Origin: Phoronis australis
Lineage: Eukaryota > Phoronida > Phoronidae
Assembly: GCA_002633005.1 (NCBI GenBank)
Contig: NMRA01000056.1
Span: forward strand, 71,165 to 135,164
DNA: 64,000 nt
Direction of reading: 5' to 3'
The notes beneath the pieces are model-generated. The model made no database searches, had not been told where the DNA came from, and saw only the letters and a list, made by a program, of their open reading frames with translations. The position numbers were made by a program, and so were the translations under genes. Shown piece after piece: positions 34,242 through 44,535 of this stretch (within the stretch, counting starts at the first letter, position 1; each line of letters starts with the position of its first letter).

Positions 34242-35171
34242 CAGTATTATTATTGTTTGTTCTGTGTTTTTTCTTCAGTTGACATATGTTATTATGTCAA
34301 GTTATTAATTGTATTTGTTCTCCACTAATGGCACAATTATGTAGGATACAACACTCTGAATCCTAGGTGTTATTATGTCAAGTTTCTTTGTTCAAATGAT
34401 TTTCAAGATAAGTCACTTCAATGACGTAGTTTGTGTTACACAAAACAACACCTGGTTCAATTTTTACTAGATTTAGCAAGGCCAGCCACCCTTTGAACAA
34501 TAAGGATGGTGAAAATATCTAAAACACCTGTAGGTGTCCACGGTGCCTCGATGGTGATATGAAGCTTGGTCTAAGTTTAGCAAACCTATGGCACTATGCC
34601 ACCACGCCTGAATTTTCCTGGATGGTGATTATTGTATTCGAGGCCAGTTTTTATTGTGTTGAAGGCCAGTTTTGTTTCCTTAAAATGCCCTAACATCCAA
34701 CTATAGTTCAAAGTGGGGGTAGGAGGGAGTTTTGTCTGGCAACTTAGGATTGGACCATGAGCTCGGGTTTGACTTTGTGTCATGGTTATGTTTTGAATGT
34801 GAATTTGGTTTTGACTTTTCATCACGGTTATTTCTCAGAGAAAATCTGATCTCAGTTCTTGAATCCTGGCTAAATCCAAAGGTCTCTGAGTGTTACTAAT
34901 AATCTCTGAGGGAGATAAAACTATTAACACAGATACATACAGTTACATAAGTGAAGATACAGCATTGTCACATTCTGATTAAATTCTTTGTCCAATGCCA
35001 TTTGTAACTTGGTTTTGTGTCTTTAATAAATAAAAGCCTCTTTCCTTTAGTTTGTAATTTGCAATGCCTGATGTGTTTATTAATTGCTTTAGTATAATGG
35101 AAGAGATATTTGCGTGTGTCCATAAAGGAAAAAAGTTTTCCCATTCATCCATTCATGTTAACAGTGTCAGT
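34242..35171. other. No recognised gene
   Basis: AT-rich, intron-like; a TGTTATTATGTCAAGTT phrase occurs twice (34287 and 34369). Confidence 0.4.
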
Positions 35172-35290
35172 TAACTTCGCAGTAAACAGGTTTAACAGCG
35201 GAGCATTGACGCTGTGGTGCGGTATGAACAATCAGCTTCGGCGTCATCCAAGTTATTGCCAGGGGTCACTGCTATCGTCAACTATTGAAG
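35172..35290 (+). repeat. Interspersed repeat F, copy 1
   Basis: TTAACTTCGCAGTAAACAGG...AACAGCG...CCAAGTTATTGCCAGGGGTCACT matches 42548-42655 in the same orientation. Confidence 0.65.
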
Positions 35291-35465
35291 GACAAAGTTA
35301 TCCCTTAAATATGTGCTAATTTTTTTTTTGAATGATAACCAATCTAATTAGAAATAAATTTATGTTATTTATCTCCCGTAAATGTTCTCAAGTTGTCAAT
35401 TAAAAAAATCTTAGAGCACAGTACGCATCAGCACTACCTTGAAATTACTTCCATGTTGACAGCGT

Positions 35466-35560
35466 CACCTACTGTTTACTTCGATGCTGTTAACTAAGCC
35501 GGTACGAATGGTGCGATCAACTTCGCAGTTTACATACTTCCCACTCAGTTCATTCCTGAG
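35466..35560 (+). repeat. Interspersed repeat G, copy 1
   Basis: GTTTACTTCGATGCTGTTAAC...GGTACGAATGGTGCGATCAACT...GCAGTTTACAT matches the reverse complement of 44440-44535 at roughly 75%. Confidence 0.6.
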
Positions 35561-36427
35561 TTCAGTTTGTATGGAAGGGCTTTATGATATCAGCAATGGA
35601 GTTTCCCATTGCAAATACCATGAAACATGGTACCAGTTGAAAATACTGAACCGTGGCTTGGGACAAGTTTGTACTTTCCCAAAAATTAAAACGTCAACTA
35701 GATTTAATAATCTGCATTCTCACAGTGTCTGCACTCTCTGCGAAAGGATGCTATTTGTACAGATCGCTGCCTTGTTTTTTTTCTTTAATTAAACTTGTTT
35801 TGATTTTTCTGCACAGAATATGACTGCATTGTTTGTTATCTGTGGTCAAGTTTTGAAAATTTTCAGGACTAGATTTTGGAAAATTGAAAATGTCTATTTC
35901 AGCAATTATTTATGTCAGAATTTGAAGGCATCAAATCTGTTCTAGTTTGATAACTGTAAAATCAATACTTGGGTCTGTGTGGTGCTAAATTGAAATTAAC
36001 TGGATTTAGGCTTCACTGAAAAACGGAGATAAAACGAAACAAATTGCAAAACAAACGAACTGTATTCCAAAGATCAACATTGGTAAGGCAGAAAGCTTTT
36101 TATATCAATTCCATGTCTATGGCATTCATCTACTTGGATTTGATTAATCTAGTAAATGTCAAAGGAAAGATTGATACTGTTTTAACAGTCAGCCCAACAA
36201 TCATGCAGTCATGATAAGTGAAGAGTCGTGACCTGACGAGATTTGCGTAGTAGTAGCCTTCCACACAACATTGCTTTGACAACACCCATCAAAAACAATA
36301 ACACAATTACCAGAGACAGTACAGTCTCTATCAACAAATGGTGATTTAAAGCAGCACTTGAACATGCTTAAAAGCATGTTGTTTTGCTCAGATTGTCTCA
36401 GCACTCACTCACAAATGATGTAGGCGA
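35561..36427. other. No recognised gene
   Basis: AT-rich, intron-like, nothing specific seen. Confidence 0.4.
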
Positions 36428-36659
36428 CTTACGGTATAATCCTAACAATTTAAACACACAATATGGCAGACAAGTGATATTTTATTTTATTTTATTATTC
36501 TTTTCAAAAGAAGATAGCGCAAACATAATGATTTTCGAGTTCTGTACCATAAGTTTATAATCATCAGACAATAAAATTGTGGGCATTCACGATAGCGTCA
36601 GACGACCTTGAAAATTTGCAATTATTTTTGTCCGAAATTGGTGAGATTTTACTGACAGT
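36428..36659 (+). mobile_element. MITE family E, copy 2
   Basis: Right end GTCCGAAATTGGTGAGATTT and TACTGACAG is the inverse of the family start (CTGT..AAATCTCACCAATTT). Internal AATATGGCAGACAAGTG and GCAATTATTTTTGTCC blocks are shared with 54631-54880. A TTTTA run lies at about 36481-36497. Confidence 0.78.
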
Positions 36660-37737
36660 GTGAAAGTCTGGCTGCTATGGCCTAGTTTCACTAATGTCAA
36701 AAATAACCATACAAAGTGAGTCGGAATTCCCCATCATGACAGGTGAGTCCTAGAGAATTCTCAGTCATGTGACGGCAAGCAGAATTCCTTGTCATGATAT
36801 CGAAATTGACAAAGGGAGCAAGAACAAAGACCATTTCCTTGTATGTGACAGGTTATTGCCAGTCATGTTTATTTTGAGTATGTACAAGCATGGCTTGAAA
36901 TTTGAGTATTTGGTCAGCCAATTTTCTTTAAGGCCTGTTTTGTTGCAAAGAAGTTCCTAAAAATAAGCTTGGGACAATTATTGTATAACTGATGTCCCAT
37001 GCAAGGTTAGACTATCACCAGTTGAAGAGATAACAAACATTAGGTTGTTAGGTGTAAATGAGTTGTTTTCAATAAAACATACAGACTGCAGGTTATGGTT
37101 TTATGATGTCTGTGTTGGTTCAAATAGTTTTGAACAAATTTTTAGATGTTTGTAAGAGTGCAATCCATGTAGTATAGAGGTGCATGTCCTTGCGTACTTG
37201 GGATATTTTAAGGGGGACCCAAAAACAATGTCTAAAGGAAAAACGTTCATAATAAAAGTGGTGGTCTGTGCCGGAGACCCCACCCACCTCAGTGGACAAT
37301 ACGATATCCCAATGAAACTATGTGTAAAAGTTGTAAGCCAACGTCTTCTCATTTAATAGTATACTCTGTAGAACCTGAGAACTGTAAGTTCAAGGATGAA
37401 GATTACGACTTATGAGATCTTGTGTCCAAAGAGCCTTCTAAAACCAGATGGGGTGTGTGCTAAACAGATGGTAACCACAATCTTGTGCCAGAAAGGGCGG
37501 AGGTCAGTACAATAGCAAGTGTTGAAAAAACCATTATCTCCAGTCTATGACAGACTCTGAGAAAACGTTTGGGGCTCATCTCATCAGCTTGCCCAACCTT
37601 ATTCAAAGCCAGTCACTTCAGTCAGTGAGGCCTTGCTTAAAAGGTTCCTGATGTACAATAACATGCATTTTTAATGTAATTAAATTGATGAATAAAGTCT
37701 ATATCATCAGAAATCACATTTTTGTTACTCTTTCACA
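36660..37737. other. No recognised gene
   Basis: No exon or known element recognised. Confidence 0.4.
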
Positions 37738-38020
37738 ATGTTAATTCCTATTGGCTAACGCGTGTCTGACGTCACTGAGACTGTACCGTGGGTGAAGGCA
37801 ATAAGATAAATCAAGCTTATTATGTATATAGCTCATTGGGTGATAGCCTTGGTACAAAGCTGTATATAAATACACTTTGATACAAGTTTCACGGCGAGGT
37901 GACGAGCAGAACTACCCTGGCTGTGTGCAATTTCGGGGTCTACGGAAGAAATACACACAGTGGTACTACTAAGCTGTATTTTGAAGACAGTCTTCATACA
38001 GCTAGCTGGCTGGCTAATTG
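37738..38020 (+). promoter_or_regulatory. Pol II promoter-like segment, possibly an LTR
   Basis: In order: an inverted CCAAT box (CTATTGGC, 37748-37755), a full CRE (TGACGTCA, 37767-37774), a TATA box (TATATAAATA, 37863-37872) and, about 25 bp on, TTTCACGGCGAGGTGACGAG. The last part, up to about 38020, recurs at 39866-39990, also preceded by a TATA-like sequence. An AATAAA lies at about 38256. Promoter plus repeat plus poly(A) signal would fit a solo LTR, but I could not fix its ends or a target duplication. A host promoter is the alternative. Confidence 0.45.
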
Positions 38021-38912
38021 GGTGAATGTCTCTCGGCTACAGAACTGTGCTTGTGTGTATGATTCGTCTGTGATCTCGGCTCTGAAAAGTTTATAATACA
38101 AGTTTACTGCCGTGTACCGTTGACTATTAATGGAACGATGCCGTTCTCGGCATGGTCCAGGAAAGGACCCCAATTGCGTAGCCTTGCCTAATTGGTGCAA
38201 GCTGTATAGCAAATATACAGCAGCCGTTGCCCCGACGTGGGTAAAAACTGATCAAATAAAATCTGACACAAAATTAGTGTCATTAAACATTACAATCTTC
38301 CTTGAGTAAACTAAATTATTGACTGGTGTTGAAAAAATTGCCGGCGTTCTGCTGCTAAAATTTGGGTGCGCTCTTTAAGGTCGGCTTTCGGGGCCGTCAA
38401 CTGTTGCCTATATTGGCCAGTTTCGTTCCCCGAGTTGTTCTTCTTCCGTGCGATTGAACTGTTCTTCGAAGTTGTGAACAAATTATTAGAGCTGGTTTCA
38501 TTTCCTTACAAGTTTTTAGTATTTTAACTCTTTCAACTCCAAGTAACTGTCGGTCATTGTGTCCCTGTACCCCAAGTAAGTTTGCACACATGGGCTGAAC
38601 TGAGGTGCTTGTTTTCAAAATTCCATAGACAATCCATTTATCATTGAATTTCAAAGTGTGCCGACACACCAACATGTAGAGAACAGAATGAACTTTATCA
38701 CGAACAATTTCACCAAAATTAAAAAGTCTCACTCTGATCTCTCAGGTGATGCAAGTAAGTAACACCTGAAACGCCGGTGTTTGTTTGCCAATTTGCCAAT
38801 TCAATGTATCGTTTAAAGAATAAAAATGGTTTATGAGTAACAGTGTCGTCAATATTCTTCATGCAGTACCATTTCTTAAGATACATTTTCGATCATATTT
38901 CACATCTTCTAT
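38021..38912. other. Unassigned; possible continuation of the piggyBac-like element
   Basis: A minus-strand frame at 38732-38397 is open for 111 codons but I do not recognise it. It lies directly downstream (minus strand) of the piggyBac-like fragment and could be more of that element in decay. Confidence 0.3.
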
Positions 38913-39378
38913 TTATAACATTTGAAGGCCACAGAGTGATTTAAATTCGGCGATCGTTAAGTTCAACGATTCAAATTTGTCCACTTGCGGTTGAGACTCA
39001 CACCTCGTTTGGGCATTCAAATTAATTACCCTGACTATTTCACCAAATATTTCATCGATATAGAAATTTTGAAAGTACTCAACTTGCTTATCAGAACCAT
39101 CGTACACTCTAGAAGACTCCACATGTTCAGAAACTTTGCGAAGTCGGTTGACGGAGTTCAACGGCGTTTGTTTGACCCAATTGCAAAATTCGCGACCTTT
39201 AAAGTTTTCCTCTGGTTCTGGATTCAACTTTTTTGTCATAATAGTCAACAAACTCTGGCCAGATACATAAGAATTCCTTTTTGGGTTATCTTGTATATTA
39301 ATTAAGTAAAAAAGCATACAAATTATTGCCAATTTTGTCATTTGAAAAGTCTACGTCTGAATCACTGTCGGCCGACAT
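38913..39378 (-). pseudogene. piggyBac-like transposase relic (N-terminal part)
   Basis: On the minus strand an ATG at 39378 opens MSADSDSDVDFSND, an acidic start typical of piggyBac/PGBD proteins. After a frameshift near 39340 the other frame continues for about 140 codons to a stop at 38913. Its end has the DDE_Tnp_1_7 N-terminal pattern: VEYFQNFYIDEIFGEIVRVI, then N.NAQ, then LTIAEFKSLCGLQML. The catalytic DDD core that should follow is not visible. This is a broken fragment, with no function expected. Confidence 0.6.
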
Positions 39379-39865
39379 TTTGTTTTTGCAAGTCATCGAT
39401 TTAAATTCTTGGAAAAGCCCCTTCAATAACTCACGTTACATCTCAAAGGTACGTCTATATTTAAATTTGTGACTTGCACAAAAGAATTCCCCTAATCAAC
39501 CAATCAAATATACTGTTGCTTGAAGTTCGGCATGTCATGAGACCGATAAAGCGGTCCACGGTGTTGAATGGAGGTTCACAGTTTCTGAGACCGGTCAAGC
39601 GGCCTGTGGAGTTGAAAGGGTTTATTAATACCAGGAAGCTGAACTGCTCCTGCGAAGCTGTCATCATTTCTTGACAGTTGTCACAAAATTTTAGGAAATA
39701 GCGTGTGTTGAGCGTATTGTTTTCTTTGTTACAAAAGGCTGAGAATTATGAAGTAAAATAACATTTACTAGATTGTTTTTCACTTAAAAGGGCTCCAGCG
39801 GGCATAAGGTGAGTGTCGGTTGACACCCAGTTATATGCACGCTCCCCGGCCGGTTTAGAGCTGTA
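39379..39865. other. No recognised gene; short imperfect tandem
   Basis: ATGAGACCGATAAAGCGGTCC at about 39536 and CTGAGACCGGTCAAGCGGCC at about 39586 are an imperfect repeat pair. Otherwise nothing recognised. Confidence 0.4.
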
Positions 39866-39990
39866 CTCACGACGAGGTGACGAGCAGAACTACAAAGGCT
39901 ATGTGAAATTTCCAAGTCTTAACAGAGCTCAGCTCACAGTACTACTGGTATCTAGTTGTATTTTGAAGATAGTCTTCACAGCTAGCTAGG
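39866..39990 (+). repeat. Copy of the 37.9-kb promoter-proximal repeat
   Basis: CACGACGAGGTGACGAGCAG and AACTAC, then GTATTTTGAAGATAGTCTTC and ACAGCTAGCTAGGCTGG, match 37890-38020 at perhaps 75-80%. A TTATATGC box lies 30-40 bp upstream. Confidence 0.75.
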
Positions 39991-40336
39991 CTGGCGAGGG
40001 CCTGTGATTAATCAAAGTCACAGGAACGAAAAACGGAAAAGGATATGTCAGTTTGCACATGTTGACCTGTCGGCTGGACTACGTACTCCCACGGCTAATT
40101 TCACTCCTGGCTCATTTTGATGTACAGCCTCAGTGACGTCGTGAAAAACAGCGCTTGCAGTAGGGCTTAACGGAACTAACAAATTTTTATTTTTCAAAGT
40201 AAAAAAGAAAAATACTGTGCACTATTTAGGAATATGTGGATTTCATAACCAACCTTTATACTTTCAAAATTCATATTAAAATGCTGAAACATGTAGTTCA
40301 GGCCTCTTTTAACATGCATGACTCCAATGACCTTAA

Positions 40337-40498
40337 AGGTGAAGGCAACCTTTTTCATGTCATTTTTAGCAAAAATAAGGTTCGTTGCTTATCCCAGACA
40401 TATTTATCACTTAATTACAGCTTTTCGTAATTTGATTAATTACTCGTGCTCTACTCCGGAAGTGATGTTTTGGGAGGCAAGGATTTCGCACCAGTTTC
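40337..40498 (+). repeat. Left terminal inverted repeat of the Kolobok-like element
   Basis: AGGTGAAGGCAACCTTTTTC, then CATGTCATTTTTAGCAAAAA, then TTTTCGTAATTTGATTAATT, then CTACTCCGGAAGTGA, with matching reverse complement on the right side. Confidence 0.88.
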
Positions 40499-40601
40499 TT
40501 TTCATATAGTCTGACTGTGAGAGCTGTTGAGTCAGTCATTGATCTACCTCGGTTGTGATAAGTTTGGTCGTCGTTTGCTTTTGTTTACAAAGTCGGACAA
40601 C

Positions 40602-41470
40602 ATGCCAAACTGTTGCTGCGTACCGGGATGTACTCATTATCGTCTCATGCGCGCTTTGGGAATACCAGGCTTTGCATCGCTTTCCAAAGGATGACACACT
40701 TCGCCGAACTTGGCTCGCTCATGTGAAGAACGCAGCGTTACCCGTCAACGCAATGTTCAAAGCTGTGTGTGGCAAGCATTTTCTGCCGTCAGATTACGAG
40801 AAGGATATGTACGCTGAATTGATAAAGGTCCCCGCAAAACAACGCCTGAAGAAGGGTGTGATACCGTAGCTGTTGATTCCCGGCAGTGCTCTGTCGCTAC
40901 CCCGAGAAGTGTGTTTTTGAAGCGAGAAGCCTCGCGATCTATGGCCACTACAGTGACTGGAGACACTTCATCTACTGTCACCCGTGCCTCCGAAGGTACG
41001 GCCTCAGCATGCAATTCTGGGAACTAGCAGTGATTCGCCCTGTGCTGTTGTTTCTAACACACCTGTGAGCAGCCCTGCAGCGATGTTGAGTTTTGGGAGT
41101 GAATACACTCAGTTTGACACCCAGTGAAGAGGACAGTTCGTCGTCCAACGAACAGATCGGTGAGCCAAACTTTGGTAAGTTTATTGTGGACTTGTCTAAA
41201 GTATTGGAGCTATGTAAAAAGTGCCAGGTGTGTGGCGAGGGAGTCAGACTGCGGGACGTATTTAGCATTGTGGGTGCTCTGAGGTCACCATCCAGTGGGA
41301 GTGTGTTGCGGGACAGTGCGGCAAGTGGGACAGTTATGCCTGTGCATACTCTGCCTCATTATACTCGGGCTCAAACATACAAAGTATACCCACCCACTGA
41401 CTGTCCGTGAAAAAATTCCTCGTCACCACTGCTATATGAACAGTATCTCCGTTACTCACGTCACTGCTGT
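40602..41470 (+). pseudogene. THAP-domain (Kolobok transposase-like) gene, frameshifted
   Basis: ATG at 40602 opens MPNCCCVPGCTHYR, the first half of a C2CH THAP zinc finger (Cys5, Cys10). The finger continues one frame over as HRFPKDDTLRRTW, then AVCGKHF (the CxxH pair) and KKGVIP at 40675-40866. Then follows a Ser/Thr-rich linker in two further frames (40866-41130). Next comes KFIVDLSKVLELCKKC with QVCGEG (about 41177-41240), then in another frame EVTIQWECVAGQCGKWDSYA (41281-41340) and YSASLYSGSNIQ. The CxxC ... CxxxxCxxW part resembles the Cys-rich region after the linker in THAP-bearing Kolobok-type transposases; the catalytic part is missing. At least four frame changes and several stops make it a pseudogene. 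Confidence 0.8.
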
Positions 41471-41670
41471 CACTGTGATATGAGTCGCCGACTCCAGTCA
41501 TTTTCAGATTATCAAACTAAAGAATCCCTAAATCCAACGTAATTGGGTTCTCTAACAACCTGGTTTGTCGTAGGAAACTTGTCGATGGGAAGTGGTGACA
41601 ACAATTTTAGAAAAACAGTCCGAAAACAAAAGTACTAAGTACAGATCCTCGCACTAAACTCAACGCAGAG

Positions 41671-41833
41671 CCAAATTGGCGCAAAATTCTTGCCTCACAA
41701 AACGTCACTTCCGGAGTAGAGGACGAGTAATTAATTAAATTACGAAAAATTACATTTAAGTGTAAAATGTATCTGGGATACCCAATAAACCTTATTGTTG
41801 CTAAAAATGACATGAAAAAGGTTGCCTTCGCCT
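41671..41833 (-). repeat. Right terminal inverted repeat of the Kolobok-like element
   Basis: Reverse complement reads AGGCGAAGGCAACCTTTTTC, CATGTCATTTTTAGCAACAA, TTTTTCGTAATTTAATTAAT and CTACTCCGGAAGTGACGTTT, aligning with the left arm throughout. Confidence 0.88.
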
Positions 41834-41837
41834 TTAA

Positions 41838-42547
41838 CTCCACAGAGAACTGTTTTTCCACTGTAGATGCCACGAGAATAGCACTTTCAGAACTAATGCT
41901 ACACCAAGATTAGCCTAGGCGAGGTGCTAAGCAGCAAGTCAAGCCTATTCATAAAGACATGGCCTCGTTAACTGATCATATAAATCTTCCTTTGGAAGTA
42001 CTTTGTAAGTAATTGTTTCCACCTGATTAGGTTTTAATTGCATCCGAAACACAAAGGGTATCACTCAATGCTCTGTCTGCTGGTGAGTGGGATGTAATTT
42101 GTAAATGCAACTTATAAGTCATGAAATAATACATTTGCACATGACCATCCACTCCAACCACTGTCAAGTGGGGATGCTATCTTAGAGGATACCCCATTCA
42201 AGAATCTTAACTTTTCTAGGACCACTTACGGTAGCAGCTATGAATCTGATCTCGGACAAGCTGAGGTTTCTGCATTTGGAATAAACTACTTATTCTGAGC
42301 CAAGTTGTAGTGCATGAGGTCTCAAGTTCATAAATCACCTCTAGTTTGAAGTTATAACAATTTGAGACCAATTTCATAACTTTGAATGGTCTAAATTGAA
42401 AATTAGTTATAGTGTGTCGGAGTTAGCTCTAACTTTCAAGAGTACATACCACTATCAAGATTTCCCACTGACATGGACACTTCGGTGTTCAGGGGAGCCT
42501 CGGTCAGTGAAAGTGCTTACTGTAAATGGGTCAAACTTTACAACTCA
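41838..42547. other. No recognised gene
   Basis: AT-rich, intron-like or intergenic. Confidence 0.4.
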
Positions 42548-42655
42548 AGTTTACTTTGCAGTAAACAGGAGGATTGAACAGCGACATGTCGCTACAGTGA
42601 GAGTGTCCGTCCAAGTTATCGGCAGGTGTCACTACTGAGACAATGAGGAAGGTTA
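42548..42655 (+). repeat. Interspersed repeat F, copy 2
   Basis: TTTACTTTGCAGTAAACAGG...GAACAGCGAC...CCAAGTTATCGGCAGGTGTC matches 35172-35290. Confidence 0.65.
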
Positions 42656-42688
42656 TATTACACCACCTTGCTGTAACTTTGAAGATGA

Positions 42689-42703
42689 TAGCGCCACCTA
42701 GCG
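42689..42703 (-). promoter_or_regulatory. CTCF-like motif
   Basis: Minus strand CGCTAGGTGGCGCTA resembles the CTCF core. By eye only. Confidence 0.3.
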
Positions 42704-42765
42704 ATATCTCCAACGTCTGTAAACTACCGAAGCTGAATAGAAATGGGTAATGGTCTAATATAACA

Positions 42766-42835
42766 TGCCCAAATTTTGAGAACCAGTTTTCTCCACTGTA
42801 TAACGGGCATCAAACTGGTTCTCAAAATATGGGCA
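42766..42835. repeat. Hairpin repeat, copy 2
   Basis: TGCCCAAATTTTGAGAACCAG ... CTGGTTCTCAAAATATGGGCA: same core and same loop (CTCCACTGTATAACGGGCATC) as at 7179, but the outer arms are TGCCCA/TGGGCA instead of CAGGGGT/ACCCCTG. The change is compensatory, so the pairing is kept. Confidence 0.8.
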
Positions 42836-44439
42836 GGTTATGTCAGTCTAATTGCCTAAGAATGTTCAAGTTCACTGGTGCAGCTTACACTGAGACTTCG
42901 AAGTTAATACCGGATTTAACTTGAAAGAAATAAGCCTTTAATTTCCTGATTGTTATCGAGAGTCAGTCACTGCGTTATCCCAACAGTAGGATATTAGGCG
43001 AGATCTGAGAGCCACTTCTTATTTATTAGTTTGCTGATTGGCTGTGAATTGCAGTTGAATTGGTCGGCTTTTCGGTTAACAAAGAAAGAGCAATCATTTT
43101 ATCAGCAATAAATGGAATATCAATGTAGGCGATAGAAATACTGCTGACAGTTTAAATAGCGAGTAATTGACAGGTTCAATGACTCTCACGTCACCACGTG
43201 TTGCTAATTAAGATTCATATTCATGAGAAAGGAAGAACCCTTAGTTATTAAATTTTTGAAACACACAGAATGATGAACAGTATAAGATGTTTTTCACATT
43301 TAGGAGAAGAGCTACTTTGCATTATTTTCAACTTTGCAGAAGAATGAGGATCTGTTCAGCATACATTAATGGAGGAAAAATGAACATTTATTATTCTGCC
43401 GTCTAAACAAAAACATATCTACAATCTCCTTTATTACATCTATAAGTTGCAGATGCATCAAATGATTTGCGGCAAAATTGAGCAAATGTAGCAAACTTAC
43501 TGTTGGCTTTTCAAAAGCTGAAGACTGTGCTGAGGTTAGCCCGTGGATGTCGTAGGCCTTTGCTCATGAAGTCAAGGTTTTGTAGGACCCTAGAAAAATA
43601 TCTGAGTTTGGTTAATTTTGTTACGTCGTATCTCAGAAATGGCCAATAGGATTCATGTGAACCTTTGAGATACTATGCTTTTTACACTGTTCTCTGAAAC
43701 GGACTCGGATGTGAGGGATTGTTTTCAAAGTCATACACTTTTCCAGAGGGGCTATCAAAGATGGATTTTTACAAAAAAAGTACCATAAGTGCATAAAACG
43801 AGAAGTAAATGATAATTTAGAAAACTGTAACAGCATTTTTGAAATTTCATTTTGAAAATTGAAAGGAAATTTTGTCATGTGATATGAAGTTGCTGTGAAT
43901 GCATCTTGAATGCATGTTTATTTTTATTAATTGCTAAATTTTATTAAGGGACATGGCCAATCATGTCAATGGCAGGTTAATACAAATGCAATAATCAAAT
44001 TCTAAAGACTTTCAGAAAATGTTTACTTTTACTTAGTTACATTCTGTAGTTTTGTAGATATTTAGCTGGGATGTCAGGACTTCAGGTTGTCCATAGTGAT
44101 AGATTAACGTTAATGTAAATATGGAAAAGTCTCTACATGAGTGTTGGTGGATGTGACGCACTAGCAGTGGGTATTCTCATACGTTACACTCGTGTCCCTG
44201 GAGCTAAGAAACTTTTAATTAACGTCACATTTCTTCTATTTTCTTGTATTTGGGATATGTAAATTCAAGTTTGTGGTATGTAGTGCTATACAGGAAAGTT
44301 AATTAATAATAATCACAATTTTGTTTGTCACTTGTCACAACAAGGTAAATGGTGGTTTTAAGCATATGATTAAGCAGGTGTAAAGCCACTTCCCATGAGA
44401 AAAATTTAGGCCACTTATCAGTATGAATCGGAATTAAAA
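42836..44439. other. No recognised gene; SINE body on minus strand
   Basis: At about 43700-43582 (minus) sequence matches the SINE body at 46640-46750 (GCATAGTAT(T/C)TGAAAG-like start, TTTTTCTAGGGTCCT end). At 43020-43230 an AT-rich block with TCACGTCACCACGTG and GCTAATTAAGATTCATATTC looks regulatory-like but is unproven. Confidence 0.4.
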
Positions 44440-44535
44440 TTTTCCTGTATGAGAGGAGTGTCGATGTAAATTGCGGAGTTAGTTGAACCGTTTGTACTGG
44501 CTTCGGTAGTTAACGGACGTCGAAGTAAACAATAG
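44440..44535 (-). repeat. Interspersed repeat G, copy 2
   Basis: Reverse complement reads GTTTACTTCGACGTCCGTTAA ... GTACAAACGGTTCAACTAACT ... GCAATTTACAT, paralleling 35466-35560. Confidence 0.6.

Larger units (their letters stand above)
40333..41837 (+). mobile_element. TTAA-flanked Kolobok-like DNA transposon with THAP-type gene (internally deleted)
   Basis: Two inverted repeats of about 160 bp (40337-40498 and 41671-41833) face each other and are each bounded by TTAA (40333-40336; 41834-41837). Homology between the arms starts exactly at TTAA. The termini read TTAAAGG(T/C)GAAGGCAACC, which fits the TTAAAGGRR ends known for Kolobok/T2 elements. Between them lies a frameshifted THAP-domain coding region and little else. 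Known Kolobok transposases can carry a THAP domain. The arms differ by perhaps 10-15%, so the insertion is old. At ~1.5 kb it is too short for a full transposase, so it is nonautonomous. Confidence 0.8.

Noticed and set aside
34050-34328. Poly-Met/Asn and poly-His reading frames
   Set aside because: They are translations of the (CAT)n microsatellite on either strand.
37738-38293. Complete LTR from TGTTA to TTACA
   Set aside because: The TG...CA ends can be drawn but the flanking 5 bp differ and no internal retrotransposon region was found, so only a promoter-like repeat is claimed.
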